From the NCBI GenBank assembly GCA_932521035.1, contig OW051493.1, forward strand, positions 6,324,001 to 6,388,000: a stretch of 64,000 nucleotides of DNA, read 5' to 3'. A program made the position numbers and the translations under genes. Position 1 is the stretch's first letter. Each line of letters opens with the position of its first letter. Of this stretch, positions 1 through 10,671 are shown piece after piece. Under the pieces are notes generated by a model. That model had not been told where the DNA came from and made no database searches. It was given only the letters and a program-made list of their open reading frames with translations. The stretch comes from Oscheius dolichura (Eukaryota > Nematoda > Chromadorea > Rhabditida > Rhabditidae).

Positions 1-507
1 ACTGTACCCAGGGGGTGTTCATCTTCGTCCTCCATGTCCTGTTGAACGAGAAAGTGCGTCTGGTGGTGATTAGATGGATCAGGACGGGTGTCTGTTGTCT
101 TCCGGAGACCAGCTCAGCCTACAACAGCCGGTACTTGAGATTAGAGAGGGTGTGACCAGTTGGCTATCTAGGTCCTATCTCAGCAGTAGACAGAGGATTC
201 TCAATATGGTCAAGGCCCAGCAGATTAGTCGAAGTGCCCCCAGCACGGCCAGCACTGACGATAAAGACAAGCAGCTGACCCCTACCAGTCGGTTCCATCC
301 CCACTTTTATGTGGCAGTCCAATTATAGGCAAGACAAGCGAGTGGCTGAGACAGATCTCCCTCTATCAGGATGCGGGGATTAGCAGCGGCAGTTCAAATG
401 AAGGAGATGGACTCAGCTGCTCGTCTGATCCAAGGCACGGCCCCCTCTACCCGCACAAAGATTTTTCAGGGGTTCGCAAGAGGTCGAAGTCAATGCAGAG
501 CCAGTGA
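1..507 (+). CDS. Adhesion-family GPCR, C-terminal fragment
   Basis: The window opens inside this gene. The first readable residues, TQGVFIFVLHVLLNEKVR, match the end of transmembrane helix 7 and the start of the cytoplasmic tail of adhesion GPCRs; the LNEKVR element is typical of the latrophilin/flamingo group. The tail is Ser/Thr-rich and runs through at least two short introns (about 152-171, only 20 nt, and about 289-329) to a stop at 505-507, ending in a basic KRSKSMQSQ stretch. The GAIN domain, the ectodomain and most of the 7TM bundle lie upstream of the window, so the subfamily cannot be named. It is convergent with the ABCG8-like gene, with about 140 bp between stops. The helix 7 match is direct; the tail splicing is inferred from frame only. 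Confidence 0.72.
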
Positions 508-646
508 GAATGGCTCCGGTGAAACGGAAAAAGTTCCCGTTGGAGATCGGTGAACAGGAGCGTCGCGTGACGATTCGCAACGGGATTGATAGATTCTAAC
601 TAATTAGACTAAGGGAAAATACAATGACGGGTACTGTAATAAATAT

Positions 647-3316
647 TTACTCTTTCTTGTTTTTTTCTGTTCTTATAGAGGGGGCGACACAGCAGGTGAG
701 GAAGACGGCGACGGCCGTCCAGATCAAAATGACACAGAAGGCGGCGGCGATGCTGGTGACGGAGAGCGGCGACGACTGGTAGCCGAAGAAGTGCAACAGC
801 TGAGATCCTTTGACCTTTGTGCAGTAGGTCACGCCGAATATCGGCACCTGAAGAGTACTTTAATAAATGGGAGGAGGACACAAACATCTCCGATCTTCTT
901 CTTCAAAATTTGACGTCGCTCACAGCCAACGAGGAGGTCTGACAGTCCCTGGGGGAGATCGACGACTGTAGCAAAGAGGGAGTAATCTGGGATACAGTTG
1001 TATAGATTGTGGAATGCTCACTGAGGAATTGTTGCTGGAGAAGTATTTCGGAGACCCAGTAAGATGGCGAGAGGATGGCGAGGAGGTTGAATATCCGGGG
1101 CTGGTCGTCCATAGAAAGAGCCAGGCCAGAGAGGAGGAAGAGGAGGGTCAGGATTAGATCTGTGGAGGAGAATAAGAGTAGAAGGAGCCATACTCACATA
1201 TAAAGAGGAGGGAAGACTTTGCGGATTGGAAGAAGAAGGAGGAGAAATTGGATAGCTGTCGGACGAGGGAGTAGAAGACGACTAGGGGCAGATAGAAGGA
1301 GAGGAGCCGGGACACGTCGTAGGGGGAGAAGGTAAACTCTGAAGGGGAAGTTCTCCTCCTCCCCGCGCTCGGGCTACCTGTGAGCAGGAAGATTGGTAGG
1401 TAGAGAAGAAGTGAGCAGAGGAAAGTCACAGCCGTATTGAACACCATGACAACGGTCAGGAAGACCACCGACCCGTAGAAGCCATCCTCCCGGCCGCGTA
1501 GGAGATGCTCCTTCTCGTGGTGGGCTGAACATTCCCGTCGCCCCGGATAGCTAGAAACAAACCTTGTCTGACCCAGAAACAGGAAAGAGGAATGAGCGAG
1601 AAGTAGACGAGAGAGGCTACGAGTCCCTCTCGATCGTCGGCGGTCGTCCTTCGATTTTCAGGAAACGCGGGGTAGAGCAAACAGAGGAACAGGGACACCA
1701 AGAGGGTCAGACACGCCTCCTTGACTACTGGGAACGGGTTGTTTACCGTCTCCAACCAGCAGCTCCTACAGTTTATTGTATGTTCTCTATCAAATAATCT
1801 TACTTGAAAAGAACGAGTGTTGCCTTGAATATGCCACAGGACGGGGCAGCGGGAGCTTGTTGTGAGAGGGCAGGCGACGGCAAGGGCTTCTGCCGTTGGG
1901 CCCAGTGGGTACAGAGACAGGATATCCGCCTTAGGGATTCGCGAGAAGCCTCCTCGGAGAGATGGTCATGGGTGGCCAGGTCAACTGGAGAGAAGCAGAT
2001 GCCTCGGAGGAGGAGGAGGAGGAGACTTACCGTAGTAGTCACAGGGATTACGGAACATCGGGCAGGGGAACTGTATCGACTCGAAGTAAGGAATCATCTC
2101 TTCCGACTTCCCAAAGTAGGTCACCCTTCCCGACGAGAGCAGCAGTGTTTTGGAGAACATGTGGAGCATGTCGAGGGAGGAGGGCTGGATGGCCAGGATG
2201 ACCACCCTGCCTGTCTTCAGGGCCCAGCTACGGAGGTAGTCGATGGTGAAGGCCGTGTCGTAGACATCCATGTCTTTGGTCATATTCTCACAGAGCAGAA
2301 TGTCTGGAAGGCGAGGATACAGTGATCCCATGACACCCACCAGTCTCTCTCAACACCTGGGCAGCCAGTCTAACCCGTACTTTTTCTGCTCGACCCAGTG
2401 CAGAACAAAGCTTGTTTTTTAGAGGAAACAGAGCCAGGGAGGAGAGGACAATTTCGACCTGAACAGAATAAAAAGAAGAGGAGAAGACAGACCTTCGGAT
2501 ATCGGCCCCTTGGAGGAGGACGGAATCCCATGTGAATGTGGAGATATTGTAGTACTGTCAGATTTGGGAGCAGGAAACTTTCCTCCCGCAGGTGAGCTGG
2601 AAAAGACCTTGGATCAAACTGGCGAATCCGACTACCAATTCTCTGTTCAAGTTGGAGGTCTTTCAGTTTGTGCCCGTTTATCAAGAAGTTCCCTCGGATT
2701 TTCCCAGACTCCCTATGGATTCCAGCTATCAATCGAAGGAGACACTTCATCTCGTAGTCTATAAAATGGTTTCCTCTACTTATACACCTCACCGTTCGTG
2801 TACAAGAGAGCCATGATATCCCCGCATTGCAGACTGAACGAGATCTCCTGCAGCACGGGGACTCTGCTTGGCAGTCGGAGACAAGCCTTGTCGAACCGAC
2901 TCCGGGAGTCCAGGGCAAAGGACAGATGGTCAACTCGGAGGCTTGGAAATATTCTGAAGGCATTGGGGGATGAGAATAAAGGGGCAAACCTCTCGGTGTT
3001 GATGGTCAGCTCGGAGTATTTGGCATAGCGAAGATGCTGGTAGCCGGAGTCTCCAAAGAGGTCCTGGTTTGAGAAATAGTGGCTGTTGTGGCGGGAGGCG
3101 GAGAGGGCTGTTCTGTAAATCTCGGTGAGCTGGAGGAGGACAACCCACATTTCGGCGACTTCATTCCCCTCCAAGTCATCGATTCGGGGCAGACTGAAAA
3201 GACTTTGCGGACCAGTCGGGCATGACCCACCTTCTCCACATGTTGTCATCTGTGTGGCCGTAGGGAACGGCGTAGGAATTGGGTGGCTGTTCGTAGCACG
3301 GCTCGAGGGAGGGTTC
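647..3316 (-). CDS. ABCG8-like (sterolin-2-like) ABC half transporter with degenerate nucleotide-binding motifs
   Basis: A half transporter: nucleotide-binding domain first, then a six-helix membrane domain. The NBD core is readable: VPVLQEISFSLQCGDIMALL, then LLPNLTVLQYLHIHM, then DVYDTAFTIDYLRSWA and the H-loop region, followed by GRVTYFGKSEEMIPYF and FPCPMFRNPCDYY, which are ABCG hallmarks closest to ABCG8. The last exon reads FGYQSSPLSV plus a hydrophobic helix and stops at 647. The catalytic motifs are eroded. Walker A has no GxxGxGKS/T (YTNDYEMKCLLRL sits there), LSGGE is LGRAEK, and Walker B is ILLCENM instead of LDEP. In other animals ABCG5 and ABCG8 form an obligate sterol-export heterodimer. 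The gene lies head to head with the ABCG5-like gene. The 5' end is uncertain: the reading frame is convincing from about 3316 downward, and a first exon probably lies between 3370 and 3520. Confidence 0.82.
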
Positions 3317-3888
3317 CTGGGAGGAGACGGTCAGAGAAGGAGGATGACGCGGCGGGAGTTCTGTTCGCTACCTGTCTCCTCTCCGGACCGAAACCGGCCT
3401 CTCCCCGGCAACCTCAATTATCCGCCTTCTCGGCAACCTACACCCCCTCCTCCTCCTCCTCCGGCTATTTGTTAATCCCCGCCTCCCTCGTGTTTCTTCG
3501 CAATAAGACATTTTTTTTCGGGGTCAGTCTCCCAGCTCTTTCCCCCTTTTGAATTTATCTCTACCGTAGCCAATACGCCGGTTAGATGGCTTCCTTTCCC
3601 TCGCTAATAGCCAAATCTGGGAGATAAAAAGTGGCCAACCTGGTCGGAAGCTACTGTGGTTAGGGTCTGGGTTCCCTGTGCCTGTGTCATGTTCTCGTAC
3701 ATCTGAAACTCCTACTTGAAATGAAAATAAATCCAGAATAGATAATATGCAAAGTCTGGAGCGGGGATAAGTGAAGAGTGCAAGGCGTAAGGCGGTTATT
3801 ACCCAAAGGGAATCGACCGATTGACCTCGGTCGGCTCCCTCTCATCCGGCGCCGAGATTCCTCCACCCAATTTGCCTCATTCCAGCCG

Positions 3889-6181
3889 ATGATCACCCCC
3901 GCCACACAAGAACAACACGTACTTTCCTGCAGGAACCTCAGTCTCTTCAGCACCATCAACGGATCCACTGGGTAGTCCCCCTTCCCCTGCCAGTAGCTCT
4001 CGCCTTCCAGCTGCTCCCGTATCTTCGCTCCTCCTCCAGTTGCCCAGTTCATCAAAGAGATCAGTTTCAAGGCGTATTCTGGAGAAGTTTACGGGGTCAT
4101 CGGAGCACCCGGCTCAGGCAAGTCCACCCTCCTGGAGGCCATCTCCTGCCGAGGGAGCGGCGACGTCACCGGGTCTCTTCAGCTTAACTTCAATATTCTA
4201 TCTAGTATGTCTGCCCGCCGGATAATGCAAATGTTTTAGGAGAACGATTCGCTAGTCTGGGAAGTTTCGTCTCCTCGGAGACGGCCTTCCCCGTCCTCAG
4301 TGTCCGCTCCCTGATCTACTACACGGCCCGTCTCCACCTGGGCGGCCTGACCACCATCCCAGACATCCACCGTCGAGTGACCCTCTCCCGGCCGCTTCAA
4401 AAAGTCCAAATATTTCTAGGTGAAAAGGTTGATGTCTGAGTTCGAGATCCTTCAATACGCGCAAAAGAGGCCAAGTCAATTGTCGGAGAGTGCACGGAGA
4501 CGGCTCCTCGTAGCCCTGGCCATAGTCAAAGACCCCTGTAGGTGTCTCTCCCGTATCCAAACTTGTTCCAGTGGTGGTTGTGGTGGATGACATCCTCCAC
4601 GGGCTGGACAGCCTTTCCTCCTTCCACGTGCTCACCTGCCTATCCGTATTCGCCAAGAAGAACAACAGGATAGTCGTCGTCTCCCTAAAGAGTCCCCGCT
4701 CCGACCTCTACCAGCTGCTGGACAGGGTCACCATCCTCTTTTACGGAGAGGCCTTCTACTCAGGTCTCTCCTCCGTCTTTCCTCGTATTCCCTCCCTTTC
4801 AGGCAGAACAAAAGATCTCCCCGGCTACTTTCGGGACGCGGGATTCCCTTGTCCGTCGGCTGAAAACCCAGCCATGTATTACCGTGAGTCCGACTGGCCC
4901 TTGGTAGACACTCGACTCTTTAGTAACCCTCTCGACCATCGACAGAGAAGCCCCTGCCCGTTTTACGGAAACTCAGGAGCAGGCAGTCTCCCTCGTGGCC
5001 AAATTCAAAGTTGCCCTCATCCAGTTTCACAAAAAAGACGCATTCAGGAGACGAATAGACAGCCTCCGACAGAAGATATCCACATCAACCGACAGTCTTA
5101 CGGTATCGGAAGTTCCGTGGCCTTGTGCTATCTGGAGAGGCCTTCTCTTTTCCGTAAATTTCTGGTCCTCGTCAGGCGGAACTGTGAAATCATCGGATCC
5201 TCCCCTCTTCCGGTGTTGCTGTCTCTTTTCCTCTCCCCCCTGCTCTCCCTGTTTGTGTCCTTCTTTGCGTAAGTCAGCCCCCCGCCCGTCCGTCAGCCGT
5301 CTTCAGCGGGGATCTCCCCTCTGGCGGCCGTTCAGTGCCACACAGTGTCAACGGTCTATTCGCCCTCTTCCTCTTCCTCCACTCGGCCGTGGCCATCTTC
5401 ACCGTCAATTTCCTCTGTATGTCTTCCCTCCTCCAACAACCCCCCTTCAGATTCTCCTCTACTTCCTCTCTCCTATCGGGAATATTGGGAAAGTATCGCT
5501 AATCAATCCGTCCATTTGATGGCCTTCCTTGTTCTGGCTCTTCCCCTGCTCGCCTTCTCCTCCTTCTTCTCCTCTCTTCTCCTTTTCTGGAGGGTGAATC
5601 TCCTGTCCCTGATGGAGACGGCCACCTTCGGAACTCTGCTCCTCTCCTCCGGCCTCATTTCCCAGGTAATATGGAGGAGTAATTTGTCAATTTATTCCAG
5701 GCTCTTGTGCTGGTGTTGATGCTCTTCTTCCCAGACGACTACCTGGCCGTCTCCCTCAGTCTGTCCTCCCTCGTCATACTGTTCTCCTTCTCCGGCAACT
5801 TCCTAAGGTCGATCCCCTCCTTGGCCTCCTCCTGGCTGGACTTGTTCATGGTCGTCAACCCCTACACCTACACCGGTCACCTCCTCTCGCTGTCCCTCGT
5901 CTCCCCACTGAAGACAAACTGCACTCGGCCGGGTCGTCTGGACGTGGATCCGTCTCCTCCTCACAGTTTCTGCAGGTGGCTCTTCTATCCCTTTCAGACC
6001 GTTGACTGACTATTCCAGGTGGAAAAGTGGGCTCGAGGCCCACCAGGAGAGGTACCCAGGCGGCTTCCAGTCGAATTCCTCCGTCCTCTACCTGTCCCTC
6101 ATCGTGTTATTCCTCTATTTTTTGGTCTTCCTCCTCCACTTCGTCCGAAAACCGGTAATATTGATCAAAAGATTTATATAA
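3889..6181 (+). CDS. ABCG5-like (sterolin-1-like) ABC half transporter
   Basis: The start ATG at 3889 sits three bases after a TTCCAG acceptor. The NBD has an intact Walker A (GAPGSGKST, about 4113-4140), a divergent signature LSESARRR, and the Walker B/D-loop stretch VVVVVDDILHGLDS with Asp-Asp in place of Asp-Glu. Next come NRIVVVSLKSPRSDLYQLLD and the FPCPSAENPAMYY end of the NBD, a linker, and hydrophobic helices between about 5130 and 6175. The stretch NRIVV...PRSDLYQLLDRVTILFYGE resembles ABCG5 more than other ABCG members. Expected role, from family knowledge: partner of the neighbouring ABCG8-like subunit in apical sterol export. The stop (6179-6181) is five bases from the convergent CALHM stop, so the two 3' UTRs must overlap coding sequence. 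Introns are short, for example about 4540-4573. Confidence 0.85.
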
Positions 6182-6186
6182 AGAGT

Positions 6187-7431
6187 TTATTCGGCCTTGG
6201 GCCCGTCTTGGGGTACGATGACCCCGGTCGGCTCGCCCGTCTCGTCGCACTCCAAAATGTCCGGCTTCAGTATCCGGTAGCCCTTCTGGTTGTTCCACAG
6301 CTGGAGCGGCGTGTACATGGTGGTTTTCGTCTTCTCGGCAGCTATCAACCGTAGTCTCGCAAACATCGGGTTGTTCACCTCGGACACCCCTAAAATGAGC
6401 AGAGCCTTCCTCTACAGTACCCTTCGACCGACCCGATACACAGTCCCAGTCCCGCTTTGTCCAGTCGTGGCTCGAGAAGAAGGCCCTCGCATTCCGCTCC
6501 GCCAGTTGGGAGGCGTGTTCTTTGGCGACCTGGTCGAATTTGTTCCTCTCTTCATCCTTATACATCTCCACGTACTGTCGCTGGACGAGGGTGTACTTGT
6601 CACAAATTCGACTGAAACAGACAACTGAAAGGGCTTTTTAGAAGGGTAGGTCCGCCTTGTCTACCTAGAAGGGTCGCCAGTCCATAAAAGACCAGTATAA
6701 ACCACGCTATGATTTGGGAATACGCCTCGAGGAACGAGCCGTCGGCCCCTTGAAGGTTGCAGATACAGGGAGGGCAATACTGACGCCAATAATTGGAATA
6801 AAAAGATTTGGAGAAACCTGTCCATTGCCGCTGGAGGAGTCGAATGTTCCAGCCGCCCTATATTCGGCTATGATGGTCTCGTTCCTGCACAAGAGGGCCT
6901 TGTCCATCAGGCAATAATTATGAGAGAGGAGACAGCGATAATAACTGAAAGACTGATACAGACAAAAACTCGGTATACCCTCCATCGAGGAAAACAACAA
7001 AGAGCCAGGCCACCGGCGCGATCGAGGATTGCATCGTCAGCTCCACCCAGTAGACCAAAACTGTTTTGCAGCTGTGTCGCGTCTCCCTTACCCTAAAATA
7101 TTTCCCTCTCGTATAAATCCATTGAAAAACCTAAAACAAGAGCCATGAATTATCCTCCAAGTGGTTGTGTTGATCATTATGCCAACTAGGAATAATGCGA
7201 CGGTCGGACCCAACATAAAAACAGCCGAGTGGAGAACATTCAACGGATACGCACAAGGACAAGCAAATGTCAACTTTCGAATCAGCTGAAAACCGTGTAA
7301 TCTATATATGTAAAATCATAACTTACCGATTGTCCTCCTATAGTAGAAACTATAAGAATAATATTCAAGAGAGTAGACCCGTGATTCGAAAAAAGGTTTT
7401 GGAATACAGTTGTGACCGAGTTGACATTCAT
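6187..7431 (-). CDS. CALHM-family large-pore channel
   Basis: Calcium homeostasis modulators are four-helix, voltage- or calcium-gated large-pore channels that release ATP. Spliced exons from ATG 7431 give a short N-terminal helix, TM1 (STLLNIILIVSTIGGQSL), then FACPC at the CALHM CxC position and HSAVFMLGPTVALFLVGIM as TM2. TM3 contains IAPVAWLFVVFLDGG, matching APLVWILLALLDG of the family. The extracellular loop is cysteine-bearing (CLLSHNYC, ALLC, YCPPCIC), TM4 is IIAWFILVFYGLATLL, and the long C-terminal helix contains FDQVAKEHASQLAERNARAFF, very like the vertebrate C-terminal helix. Introns are 41, 20, 34 and about 38 nt; the 20-nt one at 7072-7091 is the only splice that restores TM3. 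There is no AG acceptor just upstream of the start, unlike many neighbours. Confidence 0.9.
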
Positions 7432-7713
7432 TTGGAAGGAAAATGGAAGAATATGACACAAACAGTACTCTTTTGGCGATTCGGACTACCAGTGACCGCT
7501 GTATGCGGAGATTAAATGGATTTGTCGCGAGTGTAACAATGGACTTGTGTAGCCTCTATGTCGCGTGGCAACGAGCGGCTTCAAACAGGTGGTCAAGTCG
7601 AGGTCGAGTTGTTTCTCAGTTTCATAGAGATGTGCAAGAGAAAAAAGTAGCCTAATTGCTTTACTTTCCATTTACTGGTTGTTGTCTTACATTTTTGAAC
7701 TATTTCCTCCCTC

Positions 7714-7763
7714 AGACACCGGCCTCTCGTTTCGTCCCGGAGACACCGGCCTCATGTTTCGTA
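7714..7763. repeat. Two-copy 27-bp tandem duplication
   Basis: The unit beginning AGACACCGGCCTC, followed by a GTTTCGT element, occurs at 7714 and again at 7741, with small differences. It lies between the CALHM start and the uncertain ORFs near 8 kb. No function is evident. Confidence 0.6.
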
Positions 7764-7943
7764 TTTATTATTTGCGGTCCTGTCGTCATAGGATGATGCA
7801 ATCTCAAACAGAAGAAGATGCCGCTGAGTATTGGATTCGCTACATCGACTGTGCGAATCTGCAGTGCGATCGATGGCCCTGGTACACCACTACAGGATGT
7901 CCGAGGAGAATAACGGCCGGAGGTCTCTGTCAACATTGTGCAG

Positions 7944-8334
7944 AAAGCATTAAAAAAGGAAGCAACTGGAATCCTCTTCTACAATGACGGACATGTGGAG
8001 TCACAAACTGTAATCAGTTCCGTCGACTCCAGATGCTTCGAAGGCGACCTGGTTATCGTCTTTCCCGTTCTCCCGTGAGTGTATTTACTATTTATAACGA
8101 CTCTTGGACTTGGACGGATCCCACTTGCGGGTTTCGCTTTCTTCTATTCTTTGCGTTCTCATGATCGAAACAGTTCATTTGTTCTTTGCTTTTTAAAACG
8201 GAATCGTCCAAAACTTCCACATTTCTGGCAGTCTCAACAGCCTTGTATTGCGAACCTCTTATAAGGTTCACTGTAGAGTATTGAACCCGTTCATATTCGC
8301 AATAGAACCGATTCGCAAATGGACCGAGGATTAA
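7944..8334 (+). CDS. Possible coding exons, unrecognised protein
   Basis: One frame reads VQKALKKEATGILFYNDG, then HVESQTVISSVDSRCFEG and DLVIVFPV, running into a good donor at about 8075 (GTGAGT). An acceptor follows at 8231 (TTTCTGGCAG), and a continuation NSLVLRTSYKVHCRV then FIFAIEPIRKW stops at 8332-8334. The residue composition looks like real protein, but upstream exons cannot be fixed because two overlapping frames are open and an in-frame stop lies near 7907. I do not recognise the family. The end overlaps the next ORF by about 16 bases. Confidence 0.3.
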
Positions 8335-8549
8335 GGCAGACATTCGAGGTCCGTCAATACGAGCAAAACGTGAAAATGATGAAAGACGCTGCACAAAATT
8401 TGGTGAAGCAGCAGTTCGCGAAGGCCCTGGTTGAGGAAAACAAGAAGAGGAATGACGTCGACTTTTTCATGACCAAATATGACTCTGTCATGGAAACGAG
8501 GCCACGGATAGATGAGGTCGATAGTAGCAGTAAGCATCTACAAGAATAA
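8319..8549 (+). CDS. Small hypothetical charged protein, 76 aa
   Basis: An intronless frame starts at ATG 8319. The product is strongly helical and charged (MDRGLRQTFEVRQYEQNVK, later KKRNDVDFFMTKYDSV) and has no signal peptide or membrane segment. An AATAAA polyadenylation signal follows the stop directly (about 8553), which supports a genuine 3' end here. It could be a separate small gene, the second product of an overlapping transcript, or the last exon of a longer gene whose upstream exons I could not join. I do not recognise the family. Confidence 0.45.
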   Translation: MDRGLRQTFEVRQYEQNVKMMKDAAQNLVKQQFAKALVEENKKRNDVDFFMTKYDSVMETRPRIDEVDSSSKHLQE

Positions 8550-9115
8550 TAGAAATAAACATTATACGTATTTGACTTTAGTACTCGTCTTTAGTAATGA
8601 TGTTGGTGTCATCGCGTGAAGTCACAATTGAAAAGGTGCCCTTGTCAGCAGGCCTGCACTGCACGAATTGGTTTACAATGACGGTGATGCTGCAGACACT
8701 TGGGAAAGCTGGCTAGCAAGGATATATAACAAAACTTTGCTGTCTATTTGTAAATAGCTAGAGAGAGGAGAGCGAAATATTTTGTAAATTTTCGTGGCTG
8801 CTGAATATTCATTCCTTTTTTTTCAAATTTCATCATTTTCCTCGTATATTTTTGTTGCACGAAATGCCTAAAAATAGTTTATATTGAAAAGTATGCTCCA
8901 TTGCTAAGTGCCGCCCGCTCCATTGCAAAGCGAGCTGTTTGGCGGCAACTGTAGAACTCCACACTGTACCGAGATCAAACCCCGTTCAGAGAAACCCCAA
9001 GGAGCTGAACCGGGCTGCTCACCCGACCGGGCACATTTAGTTTTATGTTAACTTCATACTTTTTCTCTTTTACTTGTCGTTTTCATTTGTATGCATTATT
9101 TTCAGTATTTGAAAT
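8550..9115. other. Intergenic spacer, AT-rich
   Basis: No coding frame is supported. The spacer begins with AATAAA just after 8549 and has T-rich runs near 8810-8830. It ends with a TTTTCAG acceptor at about 9099-9105, 10 nt before the KH gene start, consistent with a trans-splice site or a 5' UTR intron. Confidence 0.5.
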
Positions 9116-10671
9116 ATGTCTTTCGTCCCAGGGCAACGCCCTACATTCGTCAACACGACAGTTCCTTGCAGCAAGATTTTTCTACGCTTCTTGAATGGTT
9201 AGTGTAAAATATAAATTTCACTTACTTGGAGTTTCGTCTAACTTCCAAAAGACGCCGTCGAAAAGGGATGTTTTTATTATGCTTTCAGAAACTGAAGGAT
9301 GTGAACTGCTAGCTGTTCTAGAACAAAGTGGCCGCTTACTCTTTCATATCTCTGACCGTGCTCTAGTAATTGAGCATGATCCGCAGGTGGCAGCCCAACA
9401 GATTATTGCTGTTTTACAACGGAAGTGGCAGGAAGTTTACATGAAGAAGTTAGCTTTTTGCTTAGTTTGTGAGCATGACAAATACTTATGTTCCCGTTGT
9501 TGTTGTTAATATTATCTTCCAGAGCTGTACAGATTTCGCTACTGCACCATCAGTGTACAACTTCGAAATCTGTGTCGTTGACCATACCGCAAGCTGCTGT
9601 TATTCAATTTCACCGAGGCCAAATTATTCGGGAGAATAAAATTGTCGATCTATTGGTAAGCGCAGATCTACAGAAACATTTTTTAAGATTGATTCTACGG
9701 GAACTACGAGCTGGTATGGTCAACATGACTCGGTTGCTAATGCTACTCACCATATAATTAGTCTTATGCAAGAATATTTCCCTAAGGAATCTGCTCACAC
9801 ACCTCCTGAAGGATATACTGACGCCATGTCTCAAAATTCCCCAATTAACCTTGGCCAGTTTTTTTCCATCATCTATGGAATTCTATTTTTTAGATAACAT
9901 CATGTCTGACAGCTTCTGTTTTCCTAATGTTACCGGACTGAATTCATACAGCTTGTCTGCGTTAACTTCTATGCAGAATTCTCACTTTCACAATATGAAT
10001 CAAGAAGAGCTGCTGAAGCATTTTGTTGGAGCTTTTCCAGCTTTATCGCTTTTGCAACAAAATTCTGCAGCTGGTGATGCTTCTAACATCAATCATATGG
10101 TATTTTTTTGCGTCGCAGAAAGGTATGATGTTAATTTTAGATTAGTCCTCTTCCAACGGACTTGGGATGCCAGCCAGAACGTACTCCACCACCACCATCT
10201 ATTCCCCGCGCCTCACAGTCTGGAAATAGATCGGAAAAACGGCGTGACAGGGAGCGAATCTACTTCATGGTACCGTCAACTGACGCCCCTCGTCTGATAG
10301 GAACTCGAGGAGTTAACAAAAAACGCATCGAGGAGCAAACTGGGTGTTCAATTACGGTGAGACTAAGGGTAATCATTTATAATTTGTTAGTTGCATACGG
10401 AATCGAAGAAAGACGGAGAGTTCCCGGTGGAGATCAATGGTAGCTCGCTAGCTCTTTGTGAACGCGCAAAGCTCCACATAGAGAAGTTCCTGACATCCAA
10501 TGGAAATAATAATGAAGAGAAAAAGGTTTGTATTTAAAAATACCACATATTCTTTCGTAGGAGCGCTCTCGGCCGAAAGTTCATCTCGAGTTCAGTCCAA
10601 AGAAGGCTCAACCAACTAACAGCTCAACGCCTAAGAAAGAATTTGGCACTGACGAAAACGCAAATTGGTGA
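9116..10671 (+). CDS. KH-domain RNA-binding protein
   Basis: The clearest part is at 10255-10360: [17 protein letters not shown], then [16 protein letters not shown], a type I KH motif with a GTRG loop. It continues after an intron into [20 protein letters not shown] and the closing helix, then a polar C-terminus ending at 10671. An earlier exon (about 9290-9445) reads [19 protein letters not shown], then [20 protein letters not shown], which may be a diverged second KH-like or helical domain. The start at 9116 follows an AG acceptor by 10 nt. The middle exons (9520-10150) are not securely joined. The presumed role is mRNA binding or regulation; the subfamily cannot be assigned. Confidence 0.6.

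Noticed and set aside
1804..2325. 173-codon plus-strand frame
   Set aside because: Lies antisense to the NBD exons of the ABCG8-like gene, whose protein is recognisable.
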